Source: Antedon mediterranea
Lineage: Eukaryota > Echinodermata > Crinoidea > Comatulida > Antedonidae
Assembly (NCBI RefSeq): GCF_964355755.1
Contig: NC_092676.1
Span: forward strand, 20,814,288 to 20,878,287
Reading direction: 5' to 3'
DNA: 64,000 nt
Both the position numbers and the translations under genes were made by a program. The first letter of the stretch is position 1; each line of letters opens with the position of its first letter. Positions 1 through 10,359 of this stretch are shown piece after piece. The notes under the pieces are model-generated. The model had not been told where the DNA came from and did no database searches. It saw only the letters and a list, made by a program, of their open reading frames with translations.

Positions 1-872
1 CTAGACAGGCATGTTCGAATTCAGTATGAGGCATATGCATACTTTTTGTTCTATTTCGTGAGAACAAACCACTTTTATTTCATTCAAACCACCGTCAATT
101 TTATATGTAAAATCAGTATTCAAAAAAGTAATATAGCATGCATACTAAAAACTCTCTAATATTATTATGAAAAACAATTAAGGAAGAATTTTAGCATTTG
201 CTCTTTTTATTTTTCAAATTTCCCTAAATTTAGACTTTGAATATGCCATTTTACAGTTTAATAAAGTCATTCACTTTAGAAAAAAAACGAAGAAAATAAT
301 ACAGTACCCACTTATAAAAAGATGAAATAAACGGTTAAGTTTAACCAAAACCATAGTGTGACAAACAATTTGAATATTATTAGTTTAGTAATCATAATAA
401 CTAATATTCTCTCTGAGCCAATATACTGCTTTCATTGTATTTGTTTGTGTCATTATTATTAATGAATCCGTATCTTGTAAAAAGTACACCAAGATCATTG
501 TATTATATTATACAACTTATATAGAAATTCAACAGTTTGTATTATATACAATAAACGTTTCGTCACCAAATCTGATTTTAATTGGTGTAGAATTCTTTCA
601 AGTCTATCTGTTTCTTGTATAGCTTACAATGAAAATGTAAAGTTCTGTTTGGTACTTGCTATCTAAGCAGACCATGCATACATGTGAATTTGTGATGGCA
701 GACATTATATTATTATTAAAAGAAGGCTGCAATAAGCAGGGTAAAAAAAACCAGAAATAGTCATATATAGCCAAGTTCTATTTGATATGATAACTAGGAA
801 GGTATAATGCCACCATGTATTATGATCAGTGAAATGATTACCGTATCCAATAAAAACGAAAGCAAAACTTAC

Positions 873-2912
873 CTCATATCTAATGCTTTGCTTCCTTTAA
901 TGTGATTAGTCAATACTTTCCTACAAACAAAATCATATGTTAAAATTATAATGGATACACGTAAACTAAATACTCTTTTGATAAGAAGTAATAGCTAACA
1001 TTACGGTACTTATCGGAAAGTTTTCGTTTTGGCAGCTCCCTACCAATTAATTTCATCCGGCAGTGTGCTAATTTTAAATTTTTTAAACCACGCTGAAGAC
1101 TTCTTTTCGAAGTGTCTTTATTTACGGTTATTATACATTACATCATACATCTTAATGTTGACATTTCCTACTTTTTCCAGCTTGCTTTGTTCGCTTATAT
1201 AAATAGCGACTCTTGTTTATATATATAAAAGTATCTCTTCGGAGATCTCGCCCGCCTGCGATTTTTTTTTCGTACATAAGTTGGGGACCCCCTTATGAAA
1301 CGTCACAAAATAAACATGAATAATTCATCAGTTAAATTTTCTTGTTCCGTGTGCACCCAAGCGTATAGCAACAAGAAGTGATTACACAAGTGCGGTACGA
1401 TTCTAGGCCTATCTCCGCTGTGGTTGCCGCGTGGGATTTCATAAAAGAATAGCGGCGTTTTGTGTGGATTGTCGAAATAATCAGCCTTTAGTTTATGGTG
1501 TTTTTAATATAATTTATTACTAAAGAATTACGTGTTAAAATTATAGTTTCTATTAATACTATTATGCCTAATTATTAGTCTCTAAACCCATGTCTATTCT
1601 AGTAGTAGCTGTGTGGGTGTTGTGTGTGACGTGTGTATGTGTTAGGTATGACGACACAGTCCGAGTAATAAGTCAGCAAAATTAAACAATAACATTACAC
1701 AAAAATATATTTTTTATTCTCGTGGGTCTAATCTTCCCATCTCGTGTTCATATACCCGCATTTTTAAAGTTCCTTTGAGTACATGCATATTGTTTGATAA
1801 TAAAATAGCAGAATTAAAAAATTACAGTACACAAATTATACACATTTTTTATTCTTGTGGGTCTAAGCTTTCTTTGGGCTATGTCCAATTAATAGTTAGT
1901 TTAATGTCTTGCCTAGCTGTCGATTAGCCTCGGACACATTTTGCATAGTGGCGTGTGTGTGAAGAAGAGTGCGCGAAGGCAATCACGTGAATTGACCTAG
2001 AATCCTAGGCCTACTGTAGAAAGAATCGTATCGCAGTTGTTCGTGTAATCACTTCTTGTTGCTGTACGCTTGGGTGCACGCGGAACAACAAATTTAACTG
2101 ATGAATTATTCATGTTTATTTTGTGACGTTTCATGAGGGGTCCCCAACTTATGTACGAAAAAAAAAAATCGCATCCCGCCTCGTGAATAAAAATACTGAA
2201 AGATGAGGGCGTATCAATTTGATCTCTGGTGCGCGTGCGTACAACTGAGGACTAGCGCTGTTTCCGCCGTACCACTGAAAACTGAAATTGAAAGAAAAAA
2301 TAGTCTAAATTTCGGTGAGACAATAGATTTTTTTTGTTAAATTTAATTGTTTGTTTTGTCTTTTTTTTTAAAAAAGGAAATCATGATATTGTTGGTGTTC
2401 TTAAGGCCAGGTGCGGGTAAAACATTTCTATTGATCATACATTCCAATAATTATCGATCTATAATTTTTTGGATTTTATTTGTGTTACATGAGCTTTTCG
2501 AAGTGTCTTAATTTACGGTTATTATACATTACATCATACATCTTAATGTTGACATTTTCCTACTTTTTCCAGCTTGCTTTGTTTGCTTAAATAAATAGCG
2601 ACTCTTGTTTATATATATAAAAGTATCTCTTCGGAGATCCCGCCTCGTGAATAAAAATACTGAAAGATGAGGGCGTATCAATTTGATCTCTGGTGCGCGT
2701 GCGTACAACTGAGGACTAGTGCTGTTCCGCCGTACCACGCCGAGAATGTTAAAGAGTCGCTATCCAATCGAGTTTGAACAATACCATGAAAGCCCCAGTG
2801 GTCTAATGGTTAGTACATCTGCATATCAAGCAAGCGGTCCGAGTTCGAGTCTCGGTTGTGGCGACGTTTTCTCATTCTCACAGATTTCCTCCTCTTTATC
2901 GTTTCAAATTAT

Positions 2913-2952
<40 letters not shown>

Positions 2953-3410
2953 CCAAAGGCAAATTACTGAAAAAATGACAATGCTGTGGGTATCAGTGGC
3001 TGGATCTCAATGGAGATACAAAATAAAGCGAAAAGCTAAATCAAAACGAGAAGTAAAACAGACAGAAAAGTTAGCAGAGCTTTCGGGCAACACTAGCCCT
3101 TCATCAGTGCAATATATATCGTTTCAAATTAATTAATTAAATTTCAGTATATCACCGGGCGGTTTAGAATTAATGTTCTTTGCCTATTGTGTTTATATAT
3201 ATATATATATATATAAATAAAATAACAGCAGAAAACTTGGTTACTTCATTGTTTTAATCACTACAAATTTGTTTCGTACGACCAGCATGTAGCTGGCCGC
3301 ACTCTTCAGGTGAAATATAAAACATAACATGCTGTTATTTTATTTATTTATATATTTATGCTCTACCTTGGTATTGAGCACTCTATCCAAACGGTCTGAA
3401 AATTTCAACC

Positions 3411-3480
<70 letters not shown>

Positions 3481-6055
3481 AATGTTGATATTTCCTGTTT
3501 TATTGTACAACGTATTTGGAGCTTTCTTTGGTCGCTCATATAAAGTTAACTCTTTGTTATTGTTATAACTACAGTTTAAATTATACAATATACCTTAATG
3601 TTGATGCTTCCAGATTCACGCTGGTGTTTAACCAACCCCTGAAGGTGTCATATTGCTTCCTATAAGTTTAAAATACAAATATGATATCGTATATAAAATA
3701 TAAACAAAAATTAAAAAACTGAAATTGAAAGAAAAAATAGTCTAAATTTCGGTGAGACAATAGATTTTTTTTTGTTAAATTTAATTGTTTGTTTTGTTTT
3801 TTTTTTTTAAATAGGAAATCATGATATTGTTGGTGTTCTTAAAGGCCAGGTGCGGGCAAAAAATTTCTATTGATCATACATTCCAATAATTATCGATCTA
3901 TAATTTTTTTGATTTTATTTGTGTTACACGAGCTTGTTGAAAATAAGCACTTTCTTATCAGTGGGGGGATAGTTCAAATTACACAGTAAAATCTCTATTC
4001 TTTTGTACACAGATTTTGTAAATAGAGAGGCATTTAAAAAAAAAAATGAAAAATAAAATATGTGGTAAAAAATGTTATCAGATGACTTAATATAGGCAAT
4101 ATAAATTGAATTTCTGGTATTTTTATTCAACTTCAGATTTTTATGATAGCAAAAAGTATCCACCGTATATCCACCATCTTTTTTCACATTTTAGGGAGTC
4201 ACCAGACATGTTATTACATTTGATTAAACTACCCAACTACTGAAAAAAAAGTCTTATGTCGGAGTATGTTATCGGAATAGTATGTAGTATGTTATGTTTA
4301 AATGTTAAAGCGCAATTCCATAGAAATTAGAATAATTAAATGTTAAATTAAATTGAAATAATTAAATAAATTGTACATAAAATTAATTGGAATTGTAGAT
4401 TGTTAATAAGAAATAAAAATTATTGTAAAAAGAAAAAAAAAGTGACTGAAACAACAATGACGATGGATTGTATTGTGGTGTTATTTAAGTATGTAGTATT
4501 GTATTAAGTAATTGAAGTAGTAATTGTATTAAGTTATTAAGGATAAAATGAAAAATAATATGCAAAAGATTGAGGAGTTACCTAAATGAAGGGGAGAATG
4601 TTCAGAAGGTGAATACGTCAGTGTGCAATAGAGCATACTGTATTGTTCTTTGTTACACCTTTATGCAAATTAGCTATATATAAACATTGCTCAGGTTGTT
4701 GTGCGGGGCAGTCGACAATTGAGCTTCGTGCTGGGTGTAGCCAAACAAATAAATGGAAGCTTCGGCGACACCAAACAATTATTGTGGTGATGCGTTTAAT
4801 TTATGTGTTTGTCGACCAGTCAATTCAGTTTATTATAGTTGGGGCCTACGTTTGTTTTGAGACTTCGAAACACTGGTTTTTATGGTAGAATTTTGCAAAA
4901 TTTTGTATTTGATTAATTATTTTGATGAATTAACAAGATATTATATTTAAAATTCATGCCTGTACCTGAGCTTTAACGAAAGTAAATAATAACAGCATAA
5001 ATATTCTGTCCGTGTTTTGAATTACGCATATTTTTTTTTAGGAATTCTTTATCATGTTTGAAATAATAGGTTATTAAAAGATAAAATTAGATTATCATTG
5101 TTAATGTCATCATAAATGTCATCATGTAAAAATAAAATTTTGCCACGTAATAGTACTTGTTACTTGTCAAAATAAATTGTTTTTTTAGGATTACTCAACA
5201 ATTTATTGCAAAATCTTTACCAAAATCTCACTCACTCAATTATATTTTGGAGGCAATCCGAACCAGGGTCCCAATTCTGAACCACTTTTAGTATTATTTC
5301 CAGACCTATCTAGTGTTAAAAGATAGTCAACTGAAATTGCATTGCTACTTGTCCAAAAAACTTTGGAGCAAGAGTTATAATTTGTGATTTGACATCAGGG
5401 GCGGACCCAGGGGCATAGTGGCAACACCCATAATTTCATACTAAATGTTGTTTCTGCCACTAAATTAAAATCACATACACATGTTTGTAGTGAAATTAGC
5501 CTAATCACACAGCATTAAGACACAAACAAAAATTGTTTCCCCGATGAAAGGAGAATTTATTTGTTTATGTACTCTCGGAGTGCCGTTCCAATTCAAATTG
5601 ATACATGAGGTTGCATATATTTACAAATAATTATAACACTATTTTGAAATACAACATGTTAAACAATACAAGTTAAGCTTTAAATATATAAATAAACAAA
5701 AAGATGCTTTTGATCTAAGATAATTGGTCAGATGTTTTGCCCTACTCTGACGTAATTTGTACGTTATACTATATATATTTGAGTACAAAGAGTAGGGCAA
5801 CACATCTGACAAATTACTCAACTCCCTGACGCAAAACTACTCCATAGTAGTTAAATAATGATGATTATTATAAATAGTAACAAACAAAATGTAATCACCA
5901 ATCAATTTCAATATAATACACGTTACAACTTACGGACTGTTATCACTTGAAATGACTGTCCGATGCTTTGCTATGATTTGAAAAATATAGACGGTAACCG
6001 CACCCAGTAAAAACCAAGTAAATCTTCGCGCTAATATTGACTGAGAACTTGCCAT
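873..6055 (-). CDS. ST8SIA-like: ST8-0: ST8Sia-like alpha-2,8-sialyltransferase, partial (exons 1-3)
   Basis: This is the 5' part of a type II Golgi sialyltransferase gene cut by the left window edge. Exon 1 CDS is 5934-6055, exon 2 is 3594-3659 and exon 3 is 873-920, joined by GT-AG introns with matching phases (CC|G, AG|G). Exon 1 begins [15 protein letters not shown] and continues into one hydrophobic anchor, then a short stem. Exon 2 reads [17 protein letters not shown] and exon 3 [15 protein letters not shown]. Position 1 of the window matches sequence about 50 bp from exon 4 of ST8-B, so exons 4 and 5 (sialylmotifs L, S, III, VS) should lie just to the left. Intron 2 is swollen by a roughly 1.4 kb tandem duplication and several insertions. 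The conserved ATG was chosen because the sequence upstream of it is not conserved between paralogs. Closest copy by eye is ST8-B. Confidence 0.8.
1257..2173. mobile_element. TIR transposon, non-autonomous, 917 bp
   Basis: Terminal inverted repeats of about 150 bp start TGCGATTTTTTTTTCGTACA at the left and end TGTACGAAA...TCGCA at the right. The flank is 'cccgcc' on both sides. The paralogous, uninterrupted sequence is at about 2620-2650 in the same intron. No ORF inside; two internal copies of 'tctcgtgggtctaa'-like sequence. Confidence 0.75.
2792..2862 (+). repeat. tRNA-derived SINE head (tRNA-like fold)
   Basis: A box GGTCTAATGGTTAGTAC and B box GAGTTCGAGTCTC are present. The T arm CCGAG/CTCGG is perfect, and the anticodon loop would be ATATCAA. 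The acceptor and anticodon stems each have a mismatch and no CCA or terminator follows. The downstream body recurs, reversed and headless, at 13890-13985 and 50545-50640, which favours a SINE over a tRNA gene. Confidence 0.6.
2912..3116. mobile_element. Short insertion with (AT)n and hammerhead-like end, inside the SINE
   Basis: Bounded by the direct repeat TATCGTTTCAAATTA at 2897-2911 and 3117-3131. The uninterrupted SINE body is seen, reversed, near 13915-13935. Part of the interior recurs reversed at about 52441-52500. Confidence 0.6.
3071..3112 (-). ncRNA. Hammerhead-like hairpin, degenerate
   Basis: Minus-strand RNA: CUGAUGA, an extra A, GGGC-UAGUGUU-GCCC, GAA, AGC-UCU-GCU, A. The core and stems II and III fit a hammerhead, but stem I is not paired and there is one extra core A. 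It sits in a roughly 205-bp insertion (about 2912-3116) flanked by a 15-bp direct repeat TATCGTTTCAAATTA. Confidence 0.45.
3258..3313 (-). ncRNA. Hammerhead ribozyme-like motif
   Basis: Minus-strand RNA order: UCAC (stem I) - CUGAAGA (fits core CUGANGA) - GUGCGGCCAGC/GCUGGUCGUAC (stem II, 11 paired positions with three G-U, loop UACAU) - GAA - ACAAAUUUGU (stem III) - A, then GUGA closing stem I. Flanking inverted sequences (about 3216-3231 and 3333-3350, 'aaataaaataacagca' and its complement) can extend stem I. Short stem III hammerheads are known from Penelope-like elements and retrozymes. Cleavage activity is an inference. Confidence 0.6.
3413..3475. repeat. (AT)n microsatellite
   Basis: About 30 perfect AT units; shorter tracts lie at 2918-2949 and 3193-3215. 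Confidence 0.95.
5715..5818. mobile_element. Foldback MITE in intron 1 of ST8-0
   Basis: Inverted arms TTGGTCAGATGTTTTGCCCT / reverse around an AT-rich centre. The same insertion, better preserved, is at 32617-32742 in ST8-B. ST8-A, D and E have uninterrupted 'taagataat' sequence there. Confidence 0.75.
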
Positions 6056-6539
6056 TGAAAACTTGCTGAAAGGTGATAGCGAAACACAAATAATCCTCTA
6101 ACAGTGATGAGAACCTTTAGAAATATAATATTAGTAAAATATTTTATAAAAATAATTTAGGCTACTGCAGTGCAAAAGTAAGCGAAATCGCGGAGGAAAT
6201 AAATAATTAATGTGCATAGACGACCAAACTGCGACTGCGTCCTTTTGTGTTCACTAAACCGTGAAAATGTGTTTCCTAGTAATTGCATTATGGAACAATA
6301 CCGTATACCCTAATGTTATGTATGTCCATGTAAATGATAACATTTTATTTGTTCAAACTACATAGTAAAATACAGTTAGAAACAGGAAACAACATAGAAT
6401 AATGTGAACGTACAGAGGAGAAACAAAATAATGTTTAAAATCAAATTCCAAATAACAAAGCTTGTTTCTGGTTACTACGAGTTTTTTTGTTTTTTTCCCT
6501 ACTTACTATACATACACCATTATTCGTAGTTATATTCTG

Positions 6540-7080
6540 CTACTTCTGTATTAAACGCTATAGTTTCTGATCTGAATTTGACCGCTTGCTGAGTATTGGA
6601 TAGTTCCTACTCTTGCAGGTTTCTGCTATTTCTTAATTAAAATGTATAGTAACTGAGTAGTTGCTGCATAGTTTTTGCTGTGTCTATCTTTAGAAAATGT
6701 CTGCAATTTCATCGCTAGTATAGCTAGGTGGGCTAATTAATGGTTTACATTGTACCGTACCACTTTCTTTGCTATTTGACCGACTTGACCTGTAATTGGT
6801 TAGTTACTTCATATAGTTTCTGCTATTTCTATCTTTAGGAAATCTATTTGACCGTAGGTATAGTATTGTGGCTATGAGTTACTGCTTCCTTACATTACCG
6901 CTTTCCAGTTAAGATTGCTAGTTTTTGCTATTTGTGCGCTAAATTGGGTACTTCATAGTTTCTGCTATTTCTTTCTTTAGAAATATCTGCTATTTGACCG
7001 TATAGCTTTCATGGCTAGTTACTGCTGACTTTAGAAAATGTCTGCTATTTGACCGCTAGTTAGCAATGACTATAATAGTT
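6540..7080. repeat. Degenerate 'tttctgctatttgaccg' repeats upstream of ST8-0
   Basis: Loosely periodic units with 'tttctgctattt', 'gaccg' and 'tagttactgc'. The same kind of array occurs upstream of ST8-A (15000-15490) and ST8-D (51640-52220), so it belongs to the duplicated unit. No gene seen. Confidence 0.6.
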
Positions 7081-7425
7081 AGGCCTACTAATATTAGAGA
7101 GCTTTAGCAACGAAAACGGATACGTCACGCACACGTATTCGTTTTCGTAAGCCAGTAAAAATAGAGAGGTTTTGCAACGCTACGAATACTAATAACGAAA
7201 ACGGATACGTCACGCACACGTATTTGTTTTCGTAAGCCAGTAAAAATCTGTTTCGCTTGGGAACGAAATATTGAGGGCGCCGTCCAAAATATGACTGCGG
7301 TAAATTTAAGCGAAGCGCAGGTATGTGTTGTTGTAGTTACGAATGACTTGGGATCAGCTCAAAAGTTTCACAAATGGATGTGTGACGTATCCGTTTTCGT
7401 ATTCGTAAGGTTGTGAAACCACCCT
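7081..7425. mobile_element. TIR element, 'gagaggtttcgcaac' family, copy 1
   Basis: Subterminal 'aacgaaaacggatacgtcac' occurs twice at the left (an internal duplication of about 110 bp) and its complement 'gacgtatccgttttcgtatt' at the right. The left end is degraded. Confidence 0.65.
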
Positions 7426-7626
7426 ATTATTAATGTATATTCGTGAATTCATATTTCTTTCATACTTTTATTGATTCGTGGTCGAACACGGTAAAATACA
7501 GTACATTATAGTTAATGTTGGCAAATAAAATATTTTGTAAAACTTGTTAAAACTTGAAATGAAACTACAGTAAGTACTTTAACTTACAGATATGCTTACA
7601 GTACATAATAATAGTTATGTTAGTTG

Positions 7627-8086
7627 CTAATAGAAATAATTAATGAAAACATTTATTGAATGTTTAAATTTCGAACGCATATAAACAAGTGTGAACAAAT
7701 ACGGATTGACTGACGAGTATATAGGTATGATGAATGTTGCTGACCAAACATATATATCTTCTGGAATATCCCACCAATTCAGGTCTGAACCAATCCCCAT
7801 CACTATAATCGGAAACCAGCAACAGAAGTCGGTAAAAACTATAATCATTAGTTTCCATACCAGTTCACAGTGGCTCCTGATCGCTTAACAGAGAGGAAAA
7901 TCGTGACATAACTCACAGCAATTACAATAAATCCGAGAGCGTTGAATGCAATAAATATGACAATGGCATACTCCCAACCCGCTAATCGGCTTCGTGTTAG
8001 AGGCTCAGTCTGTTTGATATCATTGGACAAAAACTTACCCAAAAAATGCCGATGATGATTCTACACGTTTTGCGGTTCAGACGTTT
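7627..8086 (-). pseudogene. Rhodopsin-family GPCR fragment, LGR/RXFP-like, decayed
   Basis: Reading the minus strand from 8086: RKTCRIIIGIFW resembles the start of TM4. A shifted frame follows, WEYAIVIFIAFNALGFIVIA (TM5) with SYVTIFLSVKRSGA. A stop lies near 7848. In another frame comes FTDFCCWFPIIVMGI (TM6 with the CWxP motif), and finally YVWSATFIIPIYSSVNPYLF (TM7, NPxxY-like). The TM5, TM6 and TM7 wording is closest to leucine-rich-repeat-containing (relaxin/LGR-type) receptors. ECL2 and ICL3 are shortened by deletions and at least two frameshifts are needed. No N-terminal half is seen. It lies between the ST8-0 and ST8-A duplication blocks, probably a relic of a gene or retrocopy. Seen: the motifs and breaks. 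Inferred: the subfamily. Confidence 0.65.
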
Positions 8087-8099
8087 AGTCTCCTATTTG

Positions 8100-8940
8100 A
8101 ACAAAATTAACCAAAAAGTACAAAATATGCTTCTCTGATAATTGGATTTACAGCTAATTTGATCGAGCACAAAAAAAACAAGAATCCGTGACAGTAATAA
8201 CAGGCTACAGGCAGAGCTGTTTGAAGTGCCTGACCCAGTAGTAGCAAAACCGGATGGAAATCTTAGTGAAGCTAATGTTGACATTAGAGCTATGTTGACA
8301 TTTAACTCATGTTAACACAATATTGTGCACTGTCAACTTTGGTTTGTAAATTGAACTGGTGTTTTGTTTTAGGAGTTCTGAAGTTTTCAAAGCATACCGT
8401 TAATTTTAAGACATTGTATAATAATCATTCAGGTCCAAAATTAGGTTAGTTTGTTAAAGTACAGTCGTTTACATAGCATAGAGTTAAAAATTAAATCCCT
8501 TAGAGAGGGGAAAACGTTTTCAGCATTTAACCAATTAGAATTGTTCATTCTTAAGTACGTTTAAACATGAAAACTGCAGATAGACATATGTTACACTGAT
8601 TTGTTTTTTTCTTTTGAAGTTAGAATGGTTTATCTGCAAAATTAATTACCCAGAATTCCATGTAAACGCGCTGACAAAAATATGACAGCAGGCTCATTTC
8701 AACTAACCTTTATATGTATTATGTAATACCAAATATCGAAATAAACATATTAGAATAGCAGCAATTGGATTCAGAATTTTTAATCGTGTTTTTTTCAAAA
8801 CTTTCAAAAGTGTACTTGGACCATGTTAATTCTCGGTTGACGACATGGTTTGAAATTCTTTAATAATCTATCATCAACTTTCTTTATCTAATTAGTATAC
8901 ATTTGATGATGATGCATAAATAACAAAGCTGAATTAATTG
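8100..8940. other. No gene seen
   Basis: AT-rich sequence between the GPCR relic and the start of the ST8-A 3' flank. A 63-codon minus-strand ORF (8093-8284) is not recognised and has no supporting context. Confidence 0.5.
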
Positions 8941-9369
8941 TGGAGGACCTGGATTGTATTTTGTTGGGATATTTTTTTCTTTTGATGTTGTTTGCACCAT
9001 TTTGCAAGTGTAGAGCGCTATAAAGCACGCTTTGACAACATTCACACGAAGACACAGACCTGTGTGTTAATGTCATTTTATTCCAAAAATGACGAATAAC
9101 TTGCAGCACACTTACAACAGTTTCTTCAGAATGTACAATAGTGCTGCCCCAAACAAATTAGTTAAGTAATATTAAAAGTAAAACAAGCAAGTATAAGATG
9201 AAGTTGGAATAAAATAGGCCTATATATAAAATCATAAAATTACTTGAGCTTGTAAAGTTAAAACAACTGACATTGGATGCCCAAAAGCCCCCACATTCAT
9301 CCGAATTAAACAAAAGAAAAGGCGGAGCAAGGGATGTGAAGGCGGCCGGAATTTCTTGCAGTGGTAGTT

Positions 9370-9790
9370 AATTCAGATTCAGATTCGATTTATTAAGTCA
9401 TTCATACATAGTACAATGATAATTGTTTCCTTGGCAGAAAAACACAAGCAAAACAATAAACACATTATTTACATTCGTGATTAACAACAACTGATCAAGC
9501 AATATAAAATACAACAGACCTGATGACCTAACTTTGAAACTCATTGTTGCGTAGTCTAATAGCGCTAGGTAAGAATGAAAATTTATGTCTATTTGTTTTA
9601 ACTGGAATTGTTGTTAATTTTCCAGATCTGGTAACTACTAACTTATTGTTGAGAATATGAGATTCATTAGATAAAATACTATTTAATTTAGATATCATTT
9701 CATCATTACACATTTGTGTGATATCTTTAATCTCGACACCAGTAATTTTGCTTGCATTCCTAACTATTCTGTTAACTCACTCACATTTCT
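9370..9790 (-). mobile_element. LINE 3' end in the ST8-A 3' flank
   Basis: Minus-strand peptide KTNRHKFSFLPSAIRLRNN, preceded by ITGVEIKDITQMCNDEMISK, resembles LINE C termini. A (GAATCT)n-type tail is present at about 9370-9385. The same insertion is at 40190-40600 beside ST8-D, so it predates the A/D duplication. Confidence 0.6.
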
Positions 9791-9997
9791 CTTTGTTAGC
9801 ACATTTGCCAAAGTAACACAGCAAAAGCTTAATACAGATTGAATAACACTTAAGCACATACAAAAGAAACAGATCTTAAACAACTATAATAGTAAAACCA
9901 AACATAGCAAAAATTACAAAACTACTCAACGGAGCATACAGGTAAAACATTGTTGACTTTCCTTAAGCAATAAAGAAATTGAATTGAATTGAATTAA

Positions 9998-10134
9998 GCT
10001 CTGCATACACTATCAAACTAGTTTGACAAAAAAGGTGTGATGTGCCCATATATGGTAGTGATTTGACATCATCATGTTCATGTATGGGAACATCACATTT
10101 TTTTGTCACATCAAGTTTTAGAGTGTAGACAAGG
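9998..10134. mobile_element. Foldback MITE 'tctacactatcaaact' family, ST8-A copy
   Basis: The arms contain 'gtgtgatgtgcccatatatg' and its complement. The same insertion is at 40812-40950 (shared through duplication). Relatives lie at 61459-61591 and, partial, at 15540-15610 and 52640-52712. Confidence 0.75.
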
Positions 10135-10359
10135 CTTTATTCAAGTTAAGAATATAATTATGATTCTATAGTCGAAATCGGCGGATGTGTGTGAAGAACA
10201 TTGAGAGAGATTCTTATCGGAAAGTTCAATAGTTTTAAAGTCTAAGGTTGAACATTGAAAAACACATGTGATATTATTGCATATAATGTTGTTGTTATTT
10301 GTTGGATTACACACAAAAGGTACCACTTATAATTAAAGCAATGTTTACACCCTACCCAT

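Larger units (their letters stand above)
1105..3930. repeat. Tandem duplication of about 1.4 kb in intron 2 of ST8-0
   Basis: 1105-1250 matches 2495-2640, 2175-2280 matches 2640-2740, and 2280-2495 matches 3716-3930. Copy 1 carries the TIR element, and copy 2 carries exon 2, a SINE-like piece and (AT)n tracts. Only copy 2 keeps exon 2. Confidence 0.75.

Noticed and set aside
2792-2862. Functional tRNA gene
   Set aside because: Acceptor and anticodon stems have mismatches, there is no pol III terminator close behind, and a downstream body is repeated elsewhere without the head, which fits a SINE.
2719-3588. ORFs with poly-(Ile-Tyr) stretches
   Set aside because: Translations of (AT)n microsatellites.
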